Assembly: GCA_002746395.1 (NCBI GenBank)
Contig: NVXA01000004.1
Location: 130,947-136,595, forward strand
Length of the DNA stretch: 5,649 bases
Origin: Paracoccaceae bacterium
Lineage (GTDB): Bacteria; Pseudomonadota; Alphaproteobacteria; Rhodobacterales; Rhodobacteraceae
Direction of reading: 5' to 3'
Part shown: positions 1-5,506 of the stretch, in pieces
Layout: every line of letters begins with the position of its first letter
How positions within the stretch are numbered: the first letter of the stretch is position 1
The notes under the pieces: model-generated
Database searches by the model: none
What the model was told of the DNA's origin: nothing
The model's input: only the letters and a program-made list of their open reading frames with translations
Translations under genes and position numbers: made by a program

Positions 1-131
1 GCATCCGTGATCTTCATGCGCAATTTCAGACGGTAAGGTTCACTTTCCAGAATCTCGAACGCGCCTTTCATTTGCGGGAAAACCCGCGCAAGGAACTCGT
101 GCATCTCTGGAATGGTCATTTTGGTGTTCAT
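1..131 (-). CDS. PaaI-like hotdog thioesterase, N-terminal fragment
   Basis: Only the first 43 complete codons are inside the window; the gene runs off the left edge. The peptide begins MNTKMTIPEMHEFLARVFPQ and continues with an EILE-x(7)-L-x-L-R-M-K segment. This is the pattern of the first helix and first strand of PaaI-family hotdog-fold acyl-CoA thioesterases, which hydrolyse acyl- or aryl-CoA thioesters in the cytoplasm. The catalytic part of the fold lies outside the window, so the activity is inferred from family resemblance only. The start at 131 is preceded by a weak purine-rich stretch (GGGAAGAG). A second in-frame ATG at 119 (MTIPEM...) has no ribosome binding site and is less likely, though homologues could begin there. 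The gene is divergent from the hydratase-fold gene at 195, and a shared acyl-CoA theme is plausible but unproven. Confidence 0.6.
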   Translation of the reverse strand, partial: MNTKMTIPEMHEFLARVFPQMKGAFEILESEPYRLKLRMKITD

Positions 132-194
132 TGTCTCTTCCCAAATCTGTCTACTCGTGGAACTGTGCCGACAAACATATAAGGAGAATCCCGG
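132..194. promoter_or_regulatory. Short divergent intergenic region between thioesterase and hydratase-fold genes
   Basis: These 63 bp must hold the upstream signals of both divergent genes, unless transcription starts elsewhere. The clear element is a strong Shine-Dalgarno AAGGAG at 181-186, 8 nt before the ATG at 195. A CATATA tract lies at 175-180, but used as a plus-strand -10 it would place the start of transcription almost on the start codon. I find no convincing -35/-10 pair on either strand. Confidence 0.4.
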
Positions 195-983
195 ATGTCC
201 GACATTTTACTGCGCTCAGACGCCAATGCCGTTGCGTCACTAACCCTGAATGCCCCCAACAAGCTGAACGCCTTATCCGAGGAAATGCTGGAAGCGCTAC
301 AATCCGAACTGGATTCGATTGCGAATGACACCTCCATCCGTGCGGTTATCATCAAAGGGTCCGGCAAAGCGTTTTGTGCAGGCCATGATTTGAAACAAAT
401 GACCGCCGCGCGCCAAACAGAAGACGGTGGTAAAGCATATTTCAACGAACTCTTCGCAACCTGCGGCCATCTGATGACGTCGATCACCAAAATGCCGCAA
501 CCCGTGATTGCCCAAGCTCACGGCATAGCCACCGCCGCTGGCTGCCAGCTGGTGGCGTCGTGCGACATGGCCGTGGCCGCGCAAGGCACGCGGTTTGGCG
601 TAAACGGCGTGAACATCGGTCTGTTCTGTTCCACTCCTATGGTGGCCCTCACGCGCAACATTCCGCGAAAACTAGCATTCGAAATGTTAACAACAGGTGA
701 ATTTATTGACGCAGACAAGGCGCTGGCCTTCGGCCTTATCAACCGTGCCGTCCCCCTCGAAGACCTCGACGCCGTGACACTAGCCTTGGCCGAGCAAGTC
801 GCCGGGCAGCTCGGCGTTGCCGTTAAAATCGGTAAAGAAGGGTTTTATCACCAAGCCGATCTAAGCTTAGAAGACGCCTACGCCTATACCGGCGCGGTCA
901 TGGCTGAAAACATGCTGTTCCGCGACACAGAAAACGGCATCGCGGCGTTCCTGGATAAACGCCACCCTGAATGGGAACAGTAA
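195..983 (+). CDS. Enoyl-CoA hydratase/isomerase-fold protein, ECHDC3-like, without catalytic glutamates
   Basis: A 262-residue protein of the crotonase superfamily, normal length for a single-domain member. The CoA-binding and oxyanion-hole segment is KAFCAGHDL at residues 58-66. The second core segment, GCQLVASCDMAVA (116-128), is followed by FGVNGVNIGLFCST (134-147) and the LTTGEFIDADKAL-x-GL segment (165-181). In classical hydratases two glutamates (Glu144 and Glu164 of the rat mitochondrial enzyme) activate water. Here those positions are Gln118 and Gly138, with exactly the same 20-residue spacing. The AAGCQLVASCD and GLFCSTP segments closely match, from memory, the vertebrate ECHDC3 branch, whose reaction is not firmly established. 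Classical 2-enoyl-CoA hydration is therefore unlikely; binding of an acyl-CoA with another outcome is more plausible. The start is fixed by AAGGAG 8 nt upstream. The gene converges on ctaA with 13 bp between the stops. The superfamily is certain and the reaction is unknown. Confidence 0.9.
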   Translation: MSDILLRSDANAVASLTLNAPNKLNALSEEMLEALQSELDSIANDTSIRAVIIKGSGKAFCAGHDLKQMTAARQTEDGGKAYFNELFATCGHLMTSITKMPQPVIAQAHGIATAAGCQLVASCDMAVAAQGTRFGVNGVNIGLFCSTPMVALTRNIPRKLAFEMLTTGEFIDADKALAFGLINRAVPLEDLDAVTLALAEQVAGQLGVAVKIGKEGFYHQADLSLEDAYAYTGAVMAENMLFRDTENGIAAFLDKRHPEWEQ

Positions 984-996
984 CCTGAGCGTAGTT

Positions 997-2118
997 TTAC
1001 GCGCGTGAAATCTTTTGCTCAACCGGATAGCTAGCTTCAAACTGGGCTTTCAGTGTTATTACGAACAGCACCACCGCCCCTAATTGATGAACAATCGCAA
1101 TCTCGACAGGTGCGCCGTAAATCACCGTCACGATGCCCAGAACCATCTGCCCGAACATCATCACCATCATCCAGTCAAAGCTGAACCGCACACCGGCCAA
1201 CGCACTGGCGCGACTGCGCCACCATGCGAGACCGCCCAGAAAGAACGCTAGATAGCCCAATAAACGGTGGTTAAACTGCACCAACGCCGGGTTTTCAAAG
1301 AAATTCGTCCAGAACGGCGCATAATCAAAACTTTCAGAGGGCAGGAACTCCCCCGCCATGCTCGGCCACGTCGGAAAACTGCGCCCCGCATCAATGCCAG
1401 CCACCAGCGCCCCCAGCAATATCTGCGAAAACAGCACCACAACCAACAAGGTCGCAAGCGTCCGCAACCCGCCTTCCCGCCGCCGCCGCGCCTGTAACAG
1501 CTCTGCACTCTCGCGTCGAAGTGTGAACACAAACCACGCGATCAGCCCCAGAATTATGAACGCAAGCCCAAGATGTATCGCCAATCGGTAAGAGGCCACA
1601 TCAACCATGCGCCCCGTCAATCCAGACGAGACCATCCACCAGCCAACTGCCCCTTGCAGCCCACCAAGCGCACCAACCCCGACCAGCCGTGTTGTCCAAC
1701 CCGTCGGAATTTGACGCCGCAGCGCGAACCATAAAAACCCGAAGAACCAGAATATCCCGACAAAGCGACCAAGGAAGCGATGCCCCCATTCCCACCAGAA
1801 AATCCCTTTGAACTCGGCCATAGACATGCCGGCGTTCTGCAACAAATATTCCGGCGTAGCCCTATACTTGTCGAACTCAATCAGCCAAGCCGCCTCCCCC
1901 ATTGGTGGAATCGTCCCTGTCACCGGTTTCCATTCCGTGATCGACAACCCGCTGTCCGTCAGTCGAGTCAAACCACCGACAACGATCATCAGTGCCACCA
2001 GCAAAAACAACCCCATCAGCCACACAGAAATCGCCCGCCGGGAAGGTTTACGCGCAGGCTTTGGTTTGGGCGCATCGACCTTATCGCCGCTCACATCTTC
2101 GAAAATACTGCGTGCCAT
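997..2118 (-). CDS. ctaA: Heme A synthase (COX15/CtaA)
   Basis: A 373-residue polytopic inner-membrane protein that oxidises the C8 methyl of heme O to the formyl group of heme A, the cofactor of aa3-type cytochrome c oxidase. About eight hydrophobic segments are visible, near 30-50, 106-133, 145-164, 178-200, 219-242, 284-301, 313-334 and 339-357. The four heme-ligand histidines expected in the family are present: His113 (in WEWGHRFLGR), His182 (AIHLGL), His284 (QFNHRLLGY) and His344 (IVHQLGA). Glu110 and His113 form the ExxH motif needed for catalysis. The N-terminal VVGGLTRLTDSGLSITEWKP stretch (47-65) is a family signature. The protein contains no cysteine, so it is the COX15-like type without the extracytoplasmic disulfide of Bacillus CtaA. 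The start at 2118 has a modest GGGG ribosome binding site (2126-2129) 7 nt upstream. It lies 12 bp after the trmJ stop and is probably cotranscribed with it. Confidence 0.96.
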   Translation of the reverse strand: MARSIFEDVSGDKVDAPKPKPARKPSRRAISVWLMGLFLLVALMIVVGGLTRLTDSGLSITEWKPVTGTIPPMGEAAWLIEFDKYRATPEYLLQNAGMSMAEFKGIFWWEWGHRFLGRFVGIFWFFGFLWFALRRQIPTGWTTRLVGVGALGGLQGAVGWWMVSSGLTGRMVDVASYRLAIHLGLAFIILGLIAWFVFTLRRESAELLQARRRREGGLRTLATLLVVVLFSQILLGALVAGIDAGRSFPTWPSMAGEFLPSESFDYAPFWTNFFENPALVQFNHRLLGYLAFFLGGLAWWRSRASALAGVRFSFDWMMVMMFGQMVLGIVTVIYGAPVEIAIVHQLGAVVLFVITLKAQFEASYPVEQKISRA

Positions 2119-2130
2119 CTTAATACCCCG

Positions 2131-2913
2131 TTAATCCTTATAGGTCGCTTTAGGCCCTTTGGTCGCCAACGCCTTGAATATCCCGTGCAATGTTCGCACA
2201 TCCGCATCGGTAAGTGGAAGCCTTGAAAGCATGTTCCAGATGTTTTCCACCATCGAAACCCGCTTTTGTTCCGGCCAGAAGAACCCGATCTTGTCCAAAC
2301 GGTCCTCAAGCTTCTCGCTTAACCGCTGCACCTCGATCGCCTCGGCGAACCGCGTGCCTGCCATCGCCACCACTTCGGCTGGTTGTGCATCCATCTGGCG
2401 GCGCCATTCATACGCCGTTAACAACACACACTGCGCGAGGTTCAGCGAGGCAAACGCCGGATTCACCGGAATGGAAATCAGCGCATTCGCATGCACAATA
2501 TCGTCGTTCTGTAATCCGGCGCGTTCCGGCCCGAACAACACACCAACCTTTTGACCCTGCGCGATCAATTCCCGCGCATGCGCCATTGCGCGTTCCGGTG
2601 TCATCACCGCCTTGGTCAAATCCCGATTGCGTGCCGTTGTGGCAAAAACGAAGTTCAAATCGGCCACCGCTTCGGCGGTCGTTTCCGTCACTTTCACCGC
2701 GTCCAACACCCGCCCCGCACCAGATGCCATCGCAATTGCCTTGGGGTTCGGCCACCCGTCACGCGGTTTTACCAACCGCATCCGGTCAACGCCAAAATTC
2801 CACATGGCCCGCGCCGCGCCGCCAATGTTTTCACCCATCTGCGGGTTTACCAGAATGAACGCTGGCGTTGGCCCCTGCCAGCCCTCGTCTTTTGCGTGAT
2901 CTGTACCAGACAT
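2131..2913 (-). CDS. trmJ: tRNA (cytidine/uridine-2'-O-)-methyltransferase, TrmJ family
   Basis: A 260-residue SPOUT-class (SpoU/TrmH-like) RNA methyltransferase. TrmJ uses S-adenosylmethionine to methylate the ribose 2'-O of nucleotide 32 in the tRNA anticodon loop. All three knotted-fold motifs are present: motif 1 NPQMGENIGGAARAMWNFG (23-41, with Arg35 as the likely catalytic arginine), motif 2 LFGPERAGL (126-134) and motif 3 SIPVNPAFASLNLAQCVLL (147-165). A helical tail from about 185 to 258, with EKLEDRLDKIGFF and VENIWNMLSR, is typical of TrmJ and distinguishes it from bare TrmL/TrmH folds. The reading frame is open upstream to 3201, across the intergenic region and into icd antisense. 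I chose ATG 2913 because AAGGA (2921-2925) lies 7 nt upstream and homology begins at once with the PAFILVNP segment. It is probably the first gene of a trmJ-ctaA operon. Exact tRNA targets cannot be read from sequence. Confidence 0.93.
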   Translation of the reverse strand: MSGTDHAKDEGWQGPTPAFILVNPQMGENIGGAARAMWNFGVDRMRLVKPRDGWPNPKAIAMASGAGRVLDAVKVTETTAEAVADLNFVFATTARNRDLTKAVMTPERAMAHARELIAQGQKVGVLFGPERAGLQNDDIVHANALISIPVNPAFASLNLAQCVLLTAYEWRRQMDAQPAEVVAMAGTRFAEAIEVQRLSEKLEDRLDKIGFFWPEQKRVSMVENIWNMLSRLPLTDADVRTLHGIFKALATKGPKATYKD

Positions 2914-2980
2914 GTAACTTTCCTTTTTTCCTGCGCGCGTGATACGATGCCCCGCAATCATATGCAAATGGAGATACCCA

Positions 2981-2986
2981 ATTATA
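2981..2986 (-). promoter_or_regulatory. Candidate -10 box for trmJ-ctaA
   Basis: The minus strand reads TATAAT, an exact match to the sigma-70 -10 consensus. It would place the transcription start near 2974 and give trmJ a leader of about 60 nt. No good TTGACA-like -35 lies 16-18 bp upstream (best are TTCTTC or TCTTCA), and no extended TGn precedes the hexamer. In an AT-rich stretch a chance match is possible. Confidence 0.35.
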
Positions 2987-3002
2987 CTTGCGATACCTCC
3001 AT

Positions 3003-3032
3003 TGAAGAAATGCTGATAAAATGCAGTATACC
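3003..3032 (+). promoter_or_regulatory. Weak candidate promoter for icd
   Basis: TTGAAG at 3003-3008 and TATACC at 3027-3032 are separated by 18 bp. Each matches the sigma-70 consensus at four of six positions. This would start transcription near 3039 and give icd a leader of about 70 nt. The candidate -10 overlaps the first GTATAC palindrome, so a protein bound there could compete with RNA polymerase. This is inference from weak matches. Confidence 0.25.
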
Positions 3033-3041
3033 AACGTATAC
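3026..3041. repeat. Two GTATAC palindromes with 10-bp periodicity
   Basis: The sequence reads GTATAC, then CAAC, then GTATAC. Each hexamer is a perfect palindrome and the two start exactly 10 bp apart, so they would lie on the same face of the helix. The whole 16-bp block is itself an inverted repeat apart from its 4-bp centre. This geometry is typical of an operator for a dimeric or tetrameric regulator, but I cannot name one. It lies 68 bp upstream of the icd start codon. Confidence 0.4.
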
Positions 3042-3065
3042 AAAGCTTCCCTTTTGCATAAAACT

Positions 3066-3079
3066 GCGCTAAACAGCGC
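3066..3079 (+). other. Small hairpin in the icd leader
   Basis: GCGCT (3066-3070) and AGCGC (3075-3079) form a perfect 5-bp GC-rich stem with an AAAC loop, 19 nt before the icd ribosome binding site. No U-tract follows, so it is not an intrinsic terminator. It could stabilise the leader or be incidental. Confidence 0.3.
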
Positions 3080-3109
3080 CCAACACCGAATCCATTGTAA
3101 GGAAACTCC

Positions 3110-4321
3110 ATGACCAAAATCAAAGTCGAAAACCCGATTGTCGAGCTAGACGGCGACGAGATGACACGTATCATCTGGCACTTCATCAAAGACAAACTCA
3201 TCCTGCCTTACCTGGATCTGGACATCAAATACTACGATCTCGGCATGGAATCGCGCGACGAAACGGACGACCAGATCACCGTAGACGCCGCCGAAGCGAT
3301 CAAAAAATACGGTGTTGGCATCAAATGCGCGACCATCACACCTGATGAAGCCCGCGTTGAAGAATTCGGCCTCAAAGAAATGTGGCGCTCCCCGAACGGG
3401 ACAATCCGCAACATCCTTGGCGGCGTGGTTTTCCGTGCGCCAATCATCTGTAACAACGTCCCTCGCCTTGTTCCGGGCTGGACAAAACCAATCGTCATTG
3501 GCCGTCACGCATTTGGCGACCAGTACAAAGCGACAGACTTCTTGTTCCCTGGACCGGGCAAACTAACGATGAAGTTCGTTGGCGAAGACGGCGCAGTAAT
3601 TGAGCGCGAAGTTTACGACGCGCCATCCGCTGGTGTTGCAATGGGCATGTACAACCGAGACGATTCCATCCGTGATTTCGCCCGTGCGTCTTTGAACTAC
3701 GGCTTAAAAATGGGCTGGCCTGTGTATTTGTCGACCAAAAACACAATCCTGAAAGCCTATGATGGTCGCTTCAAAGACCTATTCCAAGAAGTGTTCGACG
3801 CCGATTTCGCCGATAAATTCGAGGCTGCAGGTATCACCTACGAACATCGCCTGATTGACGACATGGTCGCCGCTGCAATGAAATGGTCCGGCGGTTTCGT
3901 CTGGGCCTGCAAAAACTACGACGGCGACGTGCAGTCCGATACGGTTGCGCAAGGCTTCGGCTCGCTTGGCCTTATGACATCCATCCTGATGACACCGGAC
4001 GGCAAAACCGTCGAGGCCGAAGCTGCCCACGGCACCGTGACCCGTCACTATCGCCAGCACCAGAAAGGCGAGGCCACGTCCACCAACTCCATCGCATCCA
4101 TCTTCGCATGGACCGGTGGCTTGAAGCACCGCGCCAAACTGGATGACAACGCAGACCTGATGAATTTCTGCGAAACACTGGAAAAAGTCATCGTCGACAC
4201 GGTTGAATCCGGCGACATGACCAAAGACCTCGCGCTGCTTGTTGGCCCAGACCAGAAATGGCTAACCACCGAAGGGTTCCTTGAGAAAATCGACGAGAAC
4301 CTGAACAAAGCACTGGCGTAA
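3110..4321 (+). CDS. icd: NADP-dependent isocitrate dehydrogenase, dimeric eukaryote-like type
   Basis: A 403-residue cytoplasmic TCA-cycle enzyme that oxidatively decarboxylates isocitrate to 2-oxoglutarate while reducing NADP+. It belongs to the homodimeric subfamily that includes human IDH1/IDH2, not the E. coli Icd type. Substrate-binding residues are visible: Ser94 and Asn96 in SPNGTIRN, then Arg100, Arg109 and Arg132 (in [10 protein letters not shown], equivalent to human IDH1 Arg132), Tyr139 and Lys210. Metal-binding aspartates are at 250, 273 and 277, in LIDDM and [12 protein letters not shown] specificity is supported by Arg312-His313 in [10 protein letters not shown], matching Arg314-His315 of human IDH1. 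Length is normal and no key residue is missing. The start is supported by AAGGA 6 nt upstream. It stands alone as a transcription unit, divergent from trmJ and closed by a strong terminator. Confidence 0.98.
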   Translation: MTKIKVENPIVELDGDEMTRIIWHFIKDKLILPYLDLDIKYYDLGMESRDETDDQITVDAAEAIKKYGVGIKCATITPDEARVEEFGLKEMWRSPNGTIRNILGGVVFRAPIICNNVPRLVPGWTKPIVIGRHAFGDQYKATDFLFPGPGKLTMKFVGEDGAVIEREVYDAPSAGVAMGMYNRDDSIRDFARASLNYGLKMGWPVYLSTKNTILKAYDGRFKDLFQEVFDADFADKFEAAGITYEHRLIDDMVAAAMKWSGGFVWACKNYDGDVQSDTVAQGFGSLGLMTSILMTPDGKTVEAEAAHGTVTRHYRQHQKGEATSTNSIASIFAWTGGLKHRAKLDDNADLMNFCETLEKVIVDTVESGDMTKDLALLVGPDQKWLTTEGFLEKIDENLNKALA

Positions 4322-4345
4322 ACGCGCCGCACAGCATTAAATGAG

Positions 4346-4374
4346 GGGCGGCCAGCACGGTCGCCCTTTTTTTT
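4346..4374 (+). terminator. Intrinsic terminator after icd
   Basis: GGGCGGCC (4346-4353) pairs with GGTCGCCC (4359-4366) to form an 8-bp stem with one G-U pair and an AGCAC loop. Eight consecutive T residues follow (4367-4374). It begins 24 nt after the icd stop. The U-tract ends only 3 nt before the GGAGG ribosome binding site of the SMR gene, so the terminator also fills that gene's whole upstream region. On the minus strand the hairpin has no following U-tract. Confidence 0.92.
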
Positions 4375-4387
4375 GTCGGAGGCTCCC

Positions 4388-4723
4388 ATGCCCATCCACT
4401 ACATTTATCTGCTACTCGCGGTCATTACCGAAACCATCGGAACCAGCGCCCTGCAAGCATCCGAACAGTTTTCAAAGTTCTGGCCCTCGGCTCTGGTCGT
4501 GCTTGCCTATGGTGCATCGTTCTACCTAATGTCGATGACCTTGAAATATATGTCAGTATCCATCGTGTATGCCATCTGGTCTGGCCTTGGCATCGTCTTC
4601 ATTGGCATCATCGGCTGGGTCGTATTCAAGCAATCGCTGGACCTCGCGGCCATCCTCGGCATGGGGTTGATCATCGCAGGCGTCATCGTCATCAACCTGT
4701 TTTCAAGCAGCACAACGCACTAA
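4388..4723 (+). CDS. Small multidrug resistance (SMR) transporter, EmrE/Qac type
   Basis: A 111-residue inner-membrane protein with four hydrophobic segments, near 4-21, 32-50, 57-78 and 85-105, the standard SMR size. SMR proteins work as antiparallel dimers that exchange protons for cationic compounds. The essential membrane glutamate is Glu15 (EmrE Glu14). Tyr61 and Trp64 in VYAIWSGLG correspond to EmrE Tyr60 and Trp63. Gly18-Thr19 after the glutamate resembles the EmrE/Qac branch rather than the guanidinium (Gdx) branch, which has a tryptophan there. EmrE Lys22 is replaced by Gln23. I chose ATG 4388 because GGAGG (4378-4382) sits 5 nt upstream; the TTG at 4373 lies in the terminator U-tract and would overlap the ribosome binding site. 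The gene has no room for its own promoter between the terminator and its start. Its last 4 bp overlap the convergent amidotransferase gene. The actual substrate is unknown. Confidence 0.93.
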   Translation: MPIHYIYLLLAVITETIGTSALQASEQFSKFWPSALVVLAYGASFYLMSMTLKYMSVSIVYAIWSGLGIVFIGIIGWVVFKQSLDLAAILGMGLIIAGVIVINLFSSSTTH

Positions 4724-5505
4724 CAACAACGGTTAGGCAACAAATCCGAGGTGATAACCTGATCACCTTCGATCTCCATAAATGTACTGGCCGGAACCGC
4801 TGTCCAGTCTTCTTGCCCTATTTCAAGCGGCTCTGAAACCACCGCGTATCCGCCCAAGCTTTTGGATTTCCGGTAATACACCGTCGGCGCAAAGTTATCA
4901 GACGCATAACGCACTGCATAAAGCCGTTTACCATCCGAAAAAGCCGCGGCAAACCGCATATAGGGTGTTTCTTCGACCTCCCACGCCAAGGCTTCCAACT
5001 GGAATATCGTCGCCTCAATCGCCTTCTTTGGCGTTTTGAACAACCCGTTTCCAATCGCAATCAGAAACATCGCCTCGCTATCCGTCGCACCTTTGCGATG
5101 CGCATAAAGTTCATCGGGGATCATCTGATCGACCCGTTTTCGTAATTTATCATACCCGCCCATCTGGCCATTATGCATGAACGACCAGTTCTTATAGACG
5201 AACGGATGGCAGTTATTCCGGCTCGTCGCACTGCCCGTAGAGGCCCGCACATGCGCCAAAAACAGCGGTGACTTCACCTGCCGTGCCAAACTTGTCAAAT
5301 TTGGGTCCGACCACGCCGGATGGGTCTCGCGATAAACGCCCGGTTCCACATGTTCGCCGTACCACGCCAAGCCAAAACCATCGCCATTGGTTTCGGTCTT
5401 TGCCTCATTTGCGCAAACACTTTGCGAAATTAACGAGTGTCCGGGCCGCGTCACCACATCTTCAATGAAAATTGGCGGTCCTATATAAGCTGCCCAGCGA
5501 CACAT
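4720..5505 (-). CDS. Class II glutamine amidotransferase, YafJ/Dug3-like
   Basis: A 261-residue Ntn-type glutamine amidotransferase domain standing alone, with no fused synthetase. Such domains hydrolyse glutamine or a gamma-glutamyl amide using an N-terminal cysteine. The protein begins Met-Cys-Arg-Trp, so after Met removal Cys2 is the nucleophile. Other family residues are Asn40-Gly-Asp-Gly-Phe-Gly (40-45), Arg87 in AHVRASTG, His100 in NCHPF, the oxyanion pair Asn112-Gly113 in HNGQMGG, TDSE (141-144) and SEPL (224-227). The reading frame extends upstream to a TTG at 5523, but the ATG at 5505 is preferred: it puts the cysteine at position 2 and has AAGGGG (5512-5517) 6 nt upstream. The protein ends in an unusual Cys-Cys. 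It follows the DUF1330 gene by 1 nt and is presumably translationally coupled to it. Relatives include EgtC and yeast Dug3 (glutathione breakdown), so a gamma-glutamyl substrate is possible, but none can be assigned. Confidence 0.92.
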   Translation of the reverse strand: MCRWAAYIGPPIFIEDVVTRPGHSLISQSVCANEAKTETNGDGFGLAWYGEHVEPGVYRETHPAWSDPNLTSLARQVKSPLFLAHVRASTGSATSRNNCHPFVYKNWSFMHNGQMGGYDKLRKRVDQMIPDELYAHRKGATDSEAMFLIAIGNGLFKTPKKAIEATIFQLEALAWEVEETPYMRFAAAFSDGKRLYAVRYASDNFAPTVYYRKSKSLGGYAVVSEPLEIGQEDWTAVPASTFMEIEGDQVITSDLLPNRCC

Positions 5506-5506
5506 G

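Larger units (their letters stand above)
2914..3109. promoter_or_regulatory. Divergent trmJ/icd intergenic region
   Basis: This 196-bp stretch is visibly richer in A and T than its flanks and carries no credible gene. It holds the ribosome binding sites of both neighbours: AAGGA at 2921-2925 on the minus strand for trmJ, and AAGGA at 3099-3103, 6 nt before icd. It also contains a perfect minus-strand TATAAT (2981-2986), a pair of GTATAC palindromes one helical turn apart (3026-3041) and a small GC hairpin in the icd leader (3066-3079). ATAC recurs six times between 2942 and 3041. I see no FNR/FnrL-like TTGAT-N4-ATCAA box. Confidence 0.6.

Noticed and set aside
984..1006. Possible bidirectional terminator between the hydratase-fold gene and ctaA
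   Set aside because: GCGTA (989-993) and TACGC (998-1002) form only a 5-bp stem with a GTTT loop and no U-tract on either strand, too weak to call.
2214..2858. Long plus-strand open frame (214 codons) antisense to trmJ
   Set aside because: Rich in Pro, Arg and Ser with no recognisable motif, and fully explained as a shadow of the codon bias of trmJ. The same holds for the antisense frames at 1780-2226 and 2551-3072.
2968..3002. Inverted repeat ATGGAG / CTCCAT with a 23-nt loop
   Set aside because: The stem is only 6 bp, with a mismatch directly inside; no structured RNA or riboswitch pattern is visible.
2961..3060. 8-bp inverted repeat TATGCAAA (2961-2968) / TTTGCATA (3053-3060)
   Set aside because: An 8-bp match between arms 84 bp apart in AT-rich DNA is easily expected by chance, and the flanks do not extend it.
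2914..3201. N-terminal extension of trmJ, open in frame across the intergenic region to 3201
   Set aside because: The extension reads through the AT-rich promoter region into antisense icd, shows no TrmJ-like sequence, and the ATG at 2913 has its own ribosome binding site directly before conserved sequence.
4312..4342. Promoter for the SMR gene using TTAAAT (4337-4342) as -10
   Set aside because: No -35-like hexamer at suitable spacing. If real it would start transcription inside the hairpin, which is worth testing experimentally, but sequence support is too thin to list.
4373..4387. TTG start for the SMR protein at 4373
   Set aside because: It begins inside the terminator U-tract and its first codons contain the GGAGG that serves the ATG at 4388. 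The resulting extra residues are not typical of SMR proteins.
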